Positions 48,452-57,290 of a stretch of 64,000 nt of DNA are shown piece by piece. The DNA lies in the NCBI RefSeq assembly GCF_003075095.1, contig NZ_QCZF01000006.1, positions 225,881 through 289,880 on the forward strand, written 5' to 3'. A program made the position numbers and the translations under genes. A model generated the notes under the pieces. The model searched no databases and had not been told where the DNA came from. It saw only the letters and a program-made list of their open reading frames with translations. Each line of letters begins with the position of its first letter. Within the stretch, counting starts at the first letter, position 1. Origin of the DNA: Blastococcus litoris (GTDB lineage: Bacteria; Actinomycetota; Actinomycetes; Mycobacteriales; Geodermatophilaceae).

Positions 48452-50572
48452 GTGCAGGCACAGGACGGTGAGCCCCGCAGGGGGCAACCCGATGTGCTGG
48501 CCGGCGTCCCCGACGCGGTGTACCGCCTCGACCCCGAGGGCCGCGTGACCTACCTCAACGCCGCGGCCGAGTCCCTGTTCCAGCTGAGCGCCGCCGAGCT
48601 CATCGGCCGCCGGCTGCTCGACGTCTTCCCCGCAGCCAAGGGGACCCTCGTCGAGGACCAGCTCCGCGAGATCCTGGGGGACGGGCAGCCGCGCCAGTTC
48701 GAGTACTTCTACGAACCGCGCGACCACTGGTTCGAGATCCGCGCCTTCCCTTATCCCGACGGCGTCGCCGTCTTCCTCCGGGACGTCGACGACCGGTACC
48801 GGACCGACCTGCGGCGCGACACGGAGCTGCGCGAGCTGACCGCGGTCCTCGAGGCGCTGCCCTCGGCCACGGTGCTCGTCGGGGACGACGGCCGCATCCT
48901 CGTGGTCAACCGCGCGTGGGAGGCGGACGGGGAGCTGCTGCGCAGCGGTGGCGTCGAGCCGGGCGGCGTGGGGGACGTCTACCTGGAGTGCATGTCGCGC
49001 GGGCTGCTGCCGACGCACCACGCGGCGATCGCCGCGGGCGTCATCCGCCTGCAGGCCGAGGAGCCCGACGGCGTGCCCGGCTCCTTCGAGTACGAGTACT
49101 CGACGCAGCTCGGGTCCTTCGCGACCTGGTTCCACCTGCAGGCGGCCCGGGTCCCGTTCTCCCGGCGGGTGGTGGTCACCCACACCGACGTCACGGAGCG
49201 GGTGCGCGGCGAGCAGGCCATGGCCTGGCGCGCGGGCCACGACGAGCTGACCGGCCTGCCGAACCGGGCCACCCTGCTCGACATGATCGCCGACGCGCTG
49301 ACCGGCGGGGCCCCCGGTGCGCCGGGCACCGCGCTGCTCGTGCTCGACCTCGACGGCTTCAAGACCGTCAACGACTCCCTCGGCCACCAGCTCGGCGACC
49401 GGCTGCTGCGGCAGGTGGGCGAGCGGCTGGCCGAGCAGGTCCGGCCCGGGGACGCCGTCGGGCGGTTGGGCGGCGACCAGTTCGTCGTCCTGGCCCGGGA
49501 GTGCGACCAGGCCGAGGCGGCCGCGCTCGCGTTCCGGCTGCAGACGACGTTCGCCCTGCCCTTCACGGCCTCCGGCATCTCGGTGCCCCTGTCGGCCAGC
49601 ATCGGCGTCGCCGTGTCGCGGTCCGACGTCCGCGACCCGCACCAGCTGCTCAGCGACGCCGACGCCGCGATGTTCGCCGCGAAGAGCTCCGGCCGCGACC
49701 GGGTGCACCTGTTCTCCCCGGGCCTGCGGGAGGCCGCGCGCTGGCGGCTCGAGGTGGCCACCCGCCTGCGCGGCGACGCGATCGACCAGCTCGTCGTGCA
49801 CTACCAGCCGGTGGTCCGCCTCGACACCGGCGAGGTGGACGGCGTCGAGGCGCTGGTGCGCTGGCAGCACCCGGAGCGCGGCCTCCTGCCGCCGGACAGC
49901 TTCCTGTCCGTCGCCGAGGAGACCGGCCAGGTCATCCCCATCACCCGGTGGCTGCTGCGGGAGACCACGCGCAAGGCCGCCGAGTGGGCGGCGCAGGGTC
50001 TGCCGCTGCGGATGTCGGTCAACGTGAGCGCCCGCCACTTCTCCGCCGAGACGCTGGTGCGCGACGTGCGGACAGCCCTGCGGGACTCCGGGCTGCCGCC
50101 CGACCAGCTCGTGCTGGAGCTCACCGAGACCAGCGTCGCCGAGGACCCGACCCGCGCCGAGGACCAGCTCACCGTCCTGCGCAGCTTCGGCGTCCGGGTG
50201 GCCATCGACGACTTCGGCACCGGGTGGTCGTCGCTGGCGCAGCTGTTCGCGCTGCCCATCGGCACGCTCAAGATCGATCGGTCGCTGCTCAACGCGGCCG
50301 AGCGTGCCGTCGCGGGGGAGACCGGCGCCGTCCTGCACGCCATCGTCGAGCTCACCCGGACGCTCGGCATCAAGTCGGTGGCGGAGGGGATCGAGACGCC
50401 CGAGCACCTGCGGATGGTCCGCGCCGCCGGCTGCGACCTCGCGCAGGGCTGGCTGCTCGGCCAGGCCATGCCGGCCGAGGAGGTCCCCCGGTTCGTGCGG
50501 TCGGTACAGGCAGCGGGCGGCGACCTCTGCGCGCTGGCGGTCGCCGGCGACGCGGTGCCGCAGGCCGGGTGA
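48452..50572 (+). CDS. PAS-PAS-GGDEF-EAL cyclic-di-GMP signalling protein
   Basis: The 706-residue protein has two PAS-like sensor domains (about residues 12-130 and 135-265), a GGDEF domain (about 275-430) and an EAL phosphodiesterase domain (about 445-690). The GGDEF active site reads GGDQF, so diguanylate cyclase activity is doubtful. The EAL domain keeps the key residues: EALVRW, NVSARHF, ELTETSV, IDDFGTGWSSL and VAEGIET. The protein thus most likely degrades cyclic-di-GMP with the GGDQF domain as a GTP or scaffold sensor. The GTG start was chosen because GGGGGGAA lies just before it; the longer reading lacks a site. No membrane helix is present. Confidence 0.93.
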   Translation: MQAQDGEPRRGQPDVLAGVPDAVYRLDPEGRVTYLNAAAESLFQLSAAELIGRRLLDVFPAAKGTLVEDQLREILGDGQPRQFEYFYEPRDHWFEIRAFPYPDGVAVFLRDVDDRYRTDLRRDTELRELTAVLEALPSATVLVGDDGRILVVNRAWEADGELLRSGGVEPGGVGDVYLECMSRGLLPTHHAAIAAGVIRLQAEEPDGVPGSFEYEYSTQLGSFATWFHLQAARVPFSRRVVVTHTDVTERVRGEQAMAWRAGHDELTGLPNRATLLDMIADALTGGAPGAPGTALLVLDLDGFKTVNDSLGHQLGDRLLRQVGERLAEQVRPGDAVGRLGGDQFVVLARECDQAEAAALAFRLQTTFALPFTASGISVPLSASIGVAVSRSDVRDPHQLLSDADAAMFAAKSSGRDRVHLFSPGLREAARWRLEVATRLRGDAIDQLVVHYQPVVRLDTGEVDGVEALVRWQHPERGLLPPDSFLSVAEETGQVIPITRWLLRETTRKAAEWAAQGLPLRMSVNVSARHFSAETLVRDVRTALRDSGLPPDQLVLELTETSVAEDPTRAEDQLTVLRSFGVRVAIDDFGTGWSSLAQLFALPIGTLKIDRSLLNAAERAVAGETGAVLHAIVELTRTLGIKSVAEGIETPEHLRMVRAAGCDLAQGWLLGQAMPAEEVPRFVRSVQAAGGDLCALAVAGDAVPQAG

Positions 50573-50622
50573 TCGGCCGCCGGACCGGCCGCCGGGCGAC
50601 CGCACCGGCGGGACCGCCGCGA

Positions 50623-50644
50623 CCGGTGGAGGTGCGTCCACCGG
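50623..50644 (+). terminator. Stem-loop between the GGDEF-EAL and NYN genes
   Basis: CCGGTGGA pairs with TCCACCGG around six bases, 50 bases after the GGDEF-EAL stop and 44 before the NYN gene. Strength is moderate. Confidence 0.45.
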
Positions 50645-50688
50645 CCCCGGAGCGCACCCGGACCCGCCCGGCGCGGCAGACTGCTCCC

Positions 50689-51420
50689 GTGCCCGACAGC
50701 TTCGACGCCGAACTCGCGACCCTCACCGACGAGGAGACCGCGACCGGCGGCGCCCCGCTGCCGGCCGCCGCGCCGGCCGAGGGCCGCCCCCAGCCGGCGC
50801 TCGACCTGCTCATCTGGGACGCCCCCAACATCGACATGACGCTGTCGACGGTGATCGGGGCGCGCCCCACGGCGGCGTCCCGGCCGCGGTTCGACGCGAT
50901 CGCCGCCTGGTTCGTCGAGGGGGCGGGGGATCCCTCGGCACCGGGCGCGCCCGAGGTCGAGGCGTGCGTCTTCGCCAACATCCCGCCGCAGCCGGGCACC
51001 CTGCAGCGGTGGGTGGAGGCCCTGCGCGGCTTCGGTTACTCCGTCTTCGCGCGGCCGAAGTCGCAGCCGGACGACGACATCGACCAGGACATGCTCGACC
51101 ACATCGCCGTCCGCGCGCACAGCCACCGGCTGCGGCGCCTGGTGGTGTTCTCGGGGGACGGGCGGAACTTCGCCGAGCCGCTGGAGCAGCTGGTCCGCGA
51201 GGGCACGCACGTCGTCGTGGTCGCCTTCAGCGAGGTCGCGGGCTACGCGATCAGCTCGGAGCTGCTGGAGTTCATCGACATCGAGGACGTCCCCGGGGCG
51301 TTCGTCGAGCCGCTGGACCGCGTGCGCCTGGACGCGCTGCCGCCGGACGGCGCCTGGCTGCGGCCCACCCGCAGCCTGCGGGACTTCGTCAGCAGTTTCA
51401 CCGCGCGCCGGGACCGCTGA
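50689..51420 (+). CDS. NYN-domain (PIN-like) protein
   Basis: The 243-residue protein has an N-terminal unstructured stretch (about 1-40) and a NYN domain (about 42-190), a PIN-like fold found in putative RNases. The metal-binding acidic residues appear in LLIWDAPNID, DDIDQDMLDH and FSGDGRNFAEPL. In this fold RNA cleavage is typical, although only some members are proven nucleases. The start is GTG. The gene sits between two cyclic-di-GMP genes; a regulatory link cannot be shown. Confidence 0.85.
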   Translation: MPDSFDAELATLTDEETATGGAPLPAAAPAEGRPQPALDLLIWDAPNIDMTLSTVIGARPTAASRPRFDAIAAWFVEGAGDPSAPGAPEVEACVFANIPPQPGTLQRWVEALRGFGYSVFARPKSQPDDDIDQDMLDHIAVRAHSHRLRRLVVFSGDGRNFAEPLEQLVREGTHVVVVAFSEVAGYAISSELLEFIDIEDVPGAFVEPLDRVRLDALPPDGAWLRPTRSLRDFVSSFTARRDR

Positions 51421-51509
51421 GCAGGCGCGCATCACCCGGAGGGGGCGGACCCGATCACCGCGCACCGGGAACGGCTCAGGGGCCCGGCCGGCCGTGCCGA
51501 TGGGGGCAC

Positions 51510-52670
51510 ATGCAGCTGACCGCGCCGAGCGCGTCCCCCGGCCCCGCGGCCGTGGACCGCGAGCCGGTGCCGGCGGCGATGCGGGAGGGGGCCCGCACCT
51601 CGGGGCTGGTCATCGCCGCCGCCGCGGTCGTGCTCCTCCCCGCGGGGTCGGGGTTCGACCTGCTCCTCGAACCACACCTCGCCCCGGCGTTCCTGGTGGT
51701 CCGGCTCAGCGCCCTCCTGCCGATCCTGGTCGCGGGCTGGGCGCTGTGGCGCCGCCCCCTCGGCCGCCGCCGACCGGACGCCCTCGCCATCGGCGTCCTC
51801 GTCGTGGTCCAGACGGCCATCGTGTGGATGATCCCGCAGGTCCAGGCCGTCGAGGCCTACGTGCTCGGGCTGTCGATCCCCCTCTTCGCCACCGGTTGCC
51901 TGCTGGCGGCCCGCCCGCGGTGGACCGTGGGCCTCGCCGTGGGGACGTGGGCTGGTCTCGGAGCGGTCGTCGTCCTCGATCCCACACCCATGCCGGTCGA
52001 CGCCCTGGCCATCGGCGCCTTCCACCTCGCCACCGCGACCGTGGTCGCGGTCGTCGCACACGTCCACCGGTACGGTCTCGTCGCCCGCGAGGCGATGGCC
52101 CGCGGGCGGCTCGAGCGGGAGCGTCAGCGGACCGGTGTGCTGCTCGCCCAGCTGGAGCGGCTCAGCCACGAGGACCCGCTCACCGGCCTGGCCAACCGCC
52201 GCCGGTGGGACGCCGAGCTGGCCGGCGTCTGCGCCGTGGCCCGTCAGCGCGGCGAGGACGTCGGTGTCGTCCTGCTCGCCATCGACCGCTTCACGACCAT
52301 CAACGACCGCCACGGGCTCCCCGGTGGCGACGAGGCGCTGCGCCGGGTGGCCGGTCTGCTCACCGATCGGGTGCGGGGCGGGGACCTCGTGGCCCGGCTC
52401 GGCGGCGACGAGTTCGCCGTGCTCCTGCCCGGCGCGGACCTCGACCGCGCGGTCGAGCTCGCCGAGCGGCTGCGCGCCGAGGCGGCGCTGCTTGTCCCGG
52501 CCGGCTTCGGCCCGGACGAGGTCAGCCTCTCCCTGGGCGTCGCCTCCACCTCCGGCGACGCGGCCTACCCGCTGGAGCTCATGTGCCGGGCCGACCAGCA
52601 GCTGTACCGGGCCAAGATCACCCGCAACGCGGTCGGGGCACCGCCGCGCGAGCTGCCCGTCCCGTCCTAG
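51510..52670 (+). CDS. Membrane-bound GGDEF diguanylate cyclase
   Basis: The 386-residue protein begins with a cytoplasmic stretch, then about six membrane helices (residues about 30-190), a short coiled segment and a C-terminal GGDEF domain (about 215-375). The active site reads LGGDEFAVLL, the intact form, and the substrate-binding elements (DPLTGLANRRRW and INDRHG) are present, so it should form cyclic-di-GMP from GTP. No inhibitory RxxD motif five residues before the active site is evident. Its TAG overlaps the CTA of the convergent gene. Confidence 0.92.
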   Translation: MQLTAPSASPGPAAVDREPVPAAMREGARTSGLVIAAAAVVLLPAGSGFDLLLEPHLAPAFLVVRLSALLPILVAGWALWRRPLGRRRPDALAIGVLVVVQTAIVWMIPQVQAVEAYVLGLSIPLFATGCLLAARPRWTVGLAVGTWAGLGAVVVLDPTPMPVDALAIGAFHLATATVVAVVAHVHRYGLVAREAMARGRLERERQRTGVLLAQLERLSHEDPLTGLANRRRWDAELAGVCAVARQRGEDVGVVLLAIDRFTTINDRHGLPGGDEALRRVAGLLTDRVRGGDLVARLGGDEFAVLLPGADLDRAVELAERLRAEAALLVPAGFGPDEVSLSLGVASTSGDAAYPLELMCRADQQLYRAKITRNAVGAPPRELPVPS

Positions 52671-53113
52671 CCGACGCCCGCGCGCAGCATCTCCAGCGCC
52701 TTGGTCACGCGCCGCTGCCGCGTCTCCGGCGTCTTCGCGTCCTCGATGGCGAGCACGTGCCGCCGGCGGTGGCTGTAGGACAGCGCGTCGAACGCTGCCC
52801 GCGCCGCCGCGTCCCCCTCGAGCGCCGCCGCCAGGTCCTCGGGGACGGTGACCTCGCGGGGCGCGGTGTCCAGCTGCACGTCGACGTCCACCTCGTCGCC
52901 GGCGGACACCCCGGCCGCGGTCCGGTTCTCCGCGCTCAGCGGCAGCAGGTACCGCCCGCCCATGACGGCGACGGTGCTGCGGTAGCTGTGCCCGCCGATG
53001 CGCACCACCACCGGCGGCTTCCGCCCCGCGCCCAGGGCGTCCACGACCTCGGCGGGCACCTCCAGGCCGGTCGCCGTCCTCCCGCCCAGCTCGACCGTCG
53101 TCCGGAACTCCAC
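52667..53113 (-). CDS. DUF1905/YdeI-type small protein
   Basis: This 148-residue protein has an N-terminal DUF1905 beta-barrel (about residues 1-90; GRKPPVVVRIGGHSYRSTVAVMGGRYLLPL) and a C-terminal YdeI/OmpD-associated segment (about 100-148; SHRRRHVLAIEDAKTPETRQRRVTKALEMLR). The function of this family is unknown. The GTG start is only moderately supported, since no strong ribosome-binding site is visible. The stop overlaps the GGDEF gene at a CTAG. Confidence 0.82.
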   Translation of the reverse strand: MEFRTTVELGGRTATGLEVPAEVVDALGAGRKPPVVVRIGGHSYRSTVAVMGGRYLLPLSAENRTAAGVSAGDEVDVDVQLDTAPREVTVPEDLAAALEGDAAARAAFDALSYSHRRRHVLAIEDAKTPETRQRRVTKALEMLRAGVG

Positions 53114-53299
53114 GATCGGGCAGTGTGACGGGTCCGGCCCGCCACCGCCAGGGCGGGGCGGGGCGGTGGGATGGTTGCGTCCAGCGGCGCGTCGGGGCGG
53201 GCGGCGTGCCCGCCGCGGAACGCGCGGGCTACGGTCCCCCCGCGGCGTGCCTGAGCGGGTCGAACCGGCCCGTGCCGCGGAACCGATCGGAGAGGACCC

Positions 53300-53962
53300 A
53301 TGACCAGCGTTCCCGGAGTGGACCACCCGGAGGAGCAGACGGAAGCCGAGATCACGCTCTCCGGCCGCGGGGTGTCGGTCAGCTCGCGGGTCGAGGTCGT
53401 CCAGAACGAGTTCATCTCGGTGCGGCCGTCGGTCGGCGAGTTCGTGGAGCAGGTGGTCGTCAAGGTCGGCGACGTCGTCGAGGTCTTCTGGAAGACCGAG
53501 GAGTCCCAGCGGGCCATGCCGGCGGAGATCACCGACGTGGAGACCGGCACCGTCGTGCGCTGGCGCATGCGCACGACCGGCCCCGCCGAGATCAGCCAGC
53601 GGCGCAAGGCGGTGCGCGGCCGGGTGGTCGTGCCGATCCTCGCCGGCTACGGGGCCATCGAGCTCAAGGGCACGACCGTGGACCTGAGCGAGGCGGGCGT
53701 GCGGGCCGAGTTCGAGGGGCTCGGCGCGCCGCCGGAGGCGGGGGCCAAGCTGGACCTGGTCATCGAGCTCGAGGAGGGCGTCACGAAGACGAAGGCCGAG
53801 GTCGTGCGCACGCAGGCCCGCGGCGCGCGCTGGGTCATGTCCATCCGGTTCGCCGGCATCCAGGAGCGGGACCAGGACCGCGTCCGGAAGCGGGTCTTCC
53901 AGGCGCTGCGCGAGGAGCGTGCCAAGCGGGCCGACGACTCCCCGCCCGACCTCCGGGGGTAG
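53300..53962 (+). CDS. PilZ-domain cyclic-di-GMP effector
   Basis: The 220-residue protein has an N-terminal YcgR-like barrel (about 20-95) and a C-terminal PilZ domain (about 98-205). The cyclic-di-GMP-binding residues are seen as RRKAVR (RxxxR pattern) and DLSEAG (DxSxxG). A basic, charged C-terminal helix follows. It is located next to a GGDEF-EAL and a GGDEF gene, so it can act as the local effector for their signal. A GAGAGGA site precedes the ATG. Confidence 0.92.
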   Translation: MTSVPGVDHPEEQTEAEITLSGRGVSVSSRVEVVQNEFISVRPSVGEFVEQVVVKVGDVVEVFWKTEESQRAMPAEITDVETGTVVRWRMRTTGPAEISQRRKAVRGRVVVPILAGYGAIELKGTTVDLSEAGVRAEFEGLGAPPEAGAKLDLVIELEEGVTKTKAEVVRTQARGARWVMSIRFAGIQERDQDRVRKRVFQALREERAKRADDSPPDLRG

Positions 53963-53991
53963 CGGGTCGTCCGACGGGGCAGTTCTCCCGT

Positions 53992-55692
53992 GTGACCGCC
54001 TCGCCCCCGCGGCTGCCCGACGCCCTCGCGGCGCTCCGGGACCAGCTCGCGACGACGCCCCTCGGGCTCGCCACGCCCGGGCGGGACGGCGCGGCGCGGG
54101 CCGCGCGGGCCGTGCGCGACCAGGTCGACGACTACCTGCTCCCGCGGCTCGGTGACCTCGACGCCCCGCTGCTGACCGTCGTCGGCGGCTCCACCGGCGC
54201 CGGCAAGTCCACGCTCGTCAACAGCCTGGTCGGCAGCCCGGTCAGCACGGCCGGCGTGCTCCGCCCGACCACCCGCGCGCCCGTCCTGGTCTGCTCCCGT
54301 GCCGACGTGGCCGCGTTCGCGGGCGACCGCGTCCTGCCCGGCCTGGCGCGCGTCACCGGCGGCGACGGCGGCCCCGGCACCGTCGCGCTCGTCGCGCGGG
54401 ACGACGTCCCGCCCGGGCTGGCGCTCCTCGACGCGCCGGACGTCGACTCGGTCGTCGAGTCCAACCGCGAGCTGGCCGGGCAGCTGCTGGCCGCCGCCGA
54501 CCTCTGGGTCTTCGTCACCACGGCCGCCCGCTATGCCGACGCCGTGCCGTGGGACCTGCTCCGGACGGCGCAGGAGCGCGGCACGGCACTGGCCGTCGTC
54601 CTCGACCGCGTCCCCCCTGAGGCGGCCGGTGAGGTGGCCGCCGACCTGCACGGGATGCTGCAGCGCGCCGGGCTGTCGAGCGCGCGGCTGTTCGTCGTCG
54701 AGGAGCGGCCGCTGGTCGAGGGCGCCCTGCCCGAGGACCAGGTGGCGCCGATCCGGACCTGGCTGCACGACCTCGCCGCGGACCAGGAGGCGCGCGCCGC
54801 CGTGGTGCGGCAGACGTTGACCGGTGCCCTGGACAGCCTCGAGCAGCGGGTCGGGGGGATCGCCGCTGCCGTCGACGAGCAGGCGGTGGCCGGGAACGCG
54901 CTGCGCGCAGCGGCTGCCGCCGCCTACACGGCGGCCTACGACGGCATCGAGCAGGGCGTCCGCAGCGGCACGCTCCTGCGCGGCGAGGTGCTGGCCCGCT
55001 GGCAAGAGTTCGTGGGCACCGCTGAGTGGATGCGCGCGCTGCAGAACCAGGTGGGCCGGTGGCGCGACCGGCTGGTCAGCGCCGTCACCGGCCGCCCGAC
55101 GCCCGCCGAGGACCTGCAGGGCGCCCTCGAGAGCAGCGTCGAGCACCTGCTGCGCGCCGAGGCCGACCGCGCCGCGGAGCGCACGGTGACCACCTGGCGG
55201 TCGCTGGCCGGGGGCGCGCAGCTGCTCGCGGGGGCCGAGCGGGAGCTCGAGCAGGTGTCGGCCGACTTCCCCGAGGCCGCGGCCGCGCAGGTGCGCGACT
55301 GGCAGGGCGCGGTGCTGGACCTGGTGCGCGAGCAGGGCGCGGAGAAGCGGTCGACGGCGCGCATCCTGTCGTGGGGCATCAACGGCGCGGGCGCGGTGGT
55401 CATGGTCGCCGTCTTCGCCTCGACCGGCGGGCTCACCGGCGGCGAGGTCGCCGTCGCGGGCGGCACCACCGCGGTCGGCCAGCGGGTGCTCGAGGCCGTG
55501 TTCGGTGACTCCGCCGTCCGGGCCATGGCCGACCGCGCGCGGGAGGACCTGCAGCGCCGGGCCGACGCCCTGCTGCGCTACGAGCAGACGCGCTTCGACG
55601 ACCGCGTGGACGACGCGGCGCCGGCACCCAGCGCGGCCGACGCCCTCCGCCGCGCCGTGCGCGACCTGGCCGCGGCCCGGCGGAGCGCATGA
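53992..55692 (+). CDS. Dynamin-like GTPase (first of a pair)
   Basis: The 566-residue protein carries a P-loop VVGGSTGAGKSTL (about residues 61-73), a switch-like LLDAPDVDSV in place of DxxG, and long helical regions that follow, with a hydrophobic hairpin near 458-490 that could touch the membrane. This composition fits bacterial dynamin-like GTPases found in pairs in actinobacteria, where they remodel or protect membranes. The GTG start gives the MTASPPRLPDAL beginning. The stop overlaps the start of the second GTPase by four bases. In mycobacteria the IniA/IniC pair is a similar arrangement, but these proteins are not close to it by eye. Confidence 0.85.
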   Translation: MTASPPRLPDALAALRDQLATTPLGLATPGRDGAARAARAVRDQVDDYLLPRLGDLDAPLLTVVGGSTGAGKSTLVNSLVGSPVSTAGVLRPTTRAPVLVCSRADVAAFAGDRVLPGLARVTGGDGGPGTVALVARDDVPPGLALLDAPDVDSVVESNRELAGQLLAAADLWVFVTTAARYADAVPWDLLRTAQERGTALAVVLDRVPPEAAGEVAADLHGMLQRAGLSSARLFVVEERPLVEGALPEDQVAPIRTWLHDLAADQEARAAVVRQTLTGALDSLEQRVGGIAAAVDEQAVAGNALRAAAAAAYTAAYDGIEQGVRSGTLLRGEVLARWQEFVGTAEWMRALQNQVGRWRDRLVSAVTGRPTPAEDLQGALESSVEHLLRAEADRAAERTVTTWRSLAGGAQLLAGAERELEQVSADFPEAAAAQVRDWQGAVLDLVREQGAEKRSTARILSWGINGAGAVVMVAVFASTGGLTGGEVAVAGGTTAVGQRVLEAVFGDSAVRAMADRAREDLQRRADALLRYEQTRFDDRVDDAAPAPSAADALRRAVRDLAAARRSA

Positions 55693-57272
55693 GCCGCCGG
55701 GACCTGCCGCTGGCCGACCGGCTGGCCGCCCTCCGCGACGCCGTCGAGGTGGCCGAGGGGCGGCTCGACGTGCCGGAGGTGGCGCAGGCACGGGCCCTGC
55801 TCGCGAAGGCCGGGGCCCGGGCCGCGCTGGGCGACGCGACCGTCGTGGCGCTCGCCGGGGCGACCGGCAGCGGGAAGTCCACGCTGTTCAACGCGCTCTC
55901 CGGCGCCGAGGTCAGCACGCCCGGGGTCCGGCGGCCGACCACCGGTGTCGCGCACGCCACGACGTGGGGGGAGGACGGGGCGGACCGGCTGCTCGACTGG
56001 CTGGAGGTGCCCCGCCGGCACCGGCACGGCCCCGAGCCGGCGCTCGACGGGCTGGTGCTGCTCGACCTCCCCGACCACGACAGCGTCCGGCTGGAGCACC
56101 GGCTGGAGGTGGACCGGCTGGTCGGCCTCGTCGACGTCCTCGTGTGGGTGCTGGACCCCGAGAAGTACGCCGACGCCGCCGTGCACGACCGCTACCTCGC
56201 CCCGCTCGCCGGCCACGCCGGCGTGCTGCTGGTCGTCCTCAACCAGATCGACCGGCTCGACGGCCGGGCGGCACAGGAGTGCCTCGCCGACCTCCGCGGC
56301 CTGCTCGACCGCGAGGGCCTGGCCCGCGTCCCCGTGCTCGCCGCCTCCGGCCGGACAGGGACCGGCGTGGCGGAGCTGCGGGGCGAGCTCGCGCACCGGG
56401 TGGCGGCGCGGCGCGCGGCCACCGACCGCCTGACCGCCGATGTCCGGGGGATGGCGGCCGCTCTCGCGACGCACGCGGAGGGCGACGACGCGGCGCTGGG
56501 TCGTCGCGAGCGGGGCGAGCTGAGGGAGGATCTGGGCGACGCGCTCGCCGCGGCCGCGGGGGTGCCCACGGTGACCTCGGCGGTCGAGCGCTCGACGATG
56601 CGCGCCGGGGTGGCCAGCACCGGCTGGCCGCCGCTGCGGTGGGTGCGCAGGCTGCGGCCCGACCCGCTCGACCGCCTGCACCTCGGGGACGAGCGCGCCC
56701 GCACCTCGCTGGCACCGGCCGGGCCGGTGGAGCGCGCTGGGGTGGCGACCGCGGTCCGCCGGGCCCGGGACGTCGTCGGGGACGGCCTGCCGCAGGCGTG
56801 GCGCGACGACCTGCGCCGCACCGTGGAGGTGTCGGAGGACGAGCTGGCCGACCGGCTCGACCGGGCCGTCGCCGGCACCGACCTGGGCTCGGACCGGGTG
56901 CCGTGGTGGCAGCGGTCGGTCGGCGGCCTGCAGTGGCTGCTGGCGCTGGTGGCGCTCGCCGGTGCGCTGTGGCTGCTCGCCCTGGTGGTCCTCGGCTTCT
57001 TCCAGCTCGACGACGTCGTCCCGCTGCCCCGCGTGGAGGGGCTGCCGCTGCCGACGCTGCTGGTCGCCGGCGGGCTGCTGGCGGGGCTCCTGCTGGCACT
57101 GGTGTCCCGGCCGCTGGTCCGGCTGCGCGCGCGGCGCAGGGCACGCGCGGCCGAGCGGCGCCTGCGAGCGGCGGTCCGGGCCGTGGCGGAGGACGCGCTG
57201 CTCGCGCCGATGTCCGCCGTCCGGGAGGACGCCGCCCGGTTCCGCGACGCCGTCCGCAGGGCCCAGAGGTAG
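55689..57272 (+). CDS. Dynamin-like/YfjP-type GTPase (second of a pair)
   Basis: The product (527 residues) has a GTPase domain with P-loop LAGATGSGKSTLF, LDLPDHDSV (DxxG-like) and NQID (NKxD variant), and a C-terminal pair of membrane helices at about residues 415-440 and 455-478, followed by a basic helical tail. It resembles the YfjP-like GTPases linked to membranes. Overlap with the preceding GTPase gene (ATGA) indicates that the two act together, as dynamin-like heteromers often do. Confidence 0.87.
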   Translation: MSRRDLPLADRLAALRDAVEVAEGRLDVPEVAQARALLAKAGARAALGDATVVALAGATGSGKSTLFNALSGAEVSTPGVRRPTTGVAHATTWGEDGADRLLDWLEVPRRHRHGPEPALDGLVLLDLPDHDSVRLEHRLEVDRLVGLVDVLVWVLDPEKYADAAVHDRYLAPLAGHAGVLLVVLNQIDRLDGRAAQECLADLRGLLDREGLARVPVLAASGRTGTGVAELRGELAHRVAARRAATDRLTADVRGMAAALATHAEGDDAALGRRERGELREDLGDALAAAAGVPTVTSAVERSTMRAGVASTGWPPLRWVRRLRPDPLDRLHLGDERARTSLAPAGPVERAGVATAVRRARDVVGDGLPQAWRDDLRRTVEVSEDELADRLDRAVAGTDLGSDRVPWWQRSVGGLQWLLALVALAGALWLLALVVLGFFQLDDVVPLPRVEGLPLPTLLVAGGLLAGLLLALVSRPLVRLRARRRARAAERRLRAAVRAVAEDALLAPMSAVREDAARFRDAVRRAQR

Positions 57273-57290
57273 GCGGGGGGTCCTTCCCCG

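Noticed and set aside
46559-50641. Very long open readings on the strand opposite to real genes, for example 46559-50641 (1360 codons), 16882-20277 (1131 codons) and 58642-63759 (1705 codons) on the minus strand
   Set aside because: They are by-products of high GC: stop codons are rare in antisense frames. They have low-complexity Arg/Gly/Ala/Pro or His/Gln/Asp-rich translations, no domains and no ribosome-binding sites, and lie opposite genes with clear domains.
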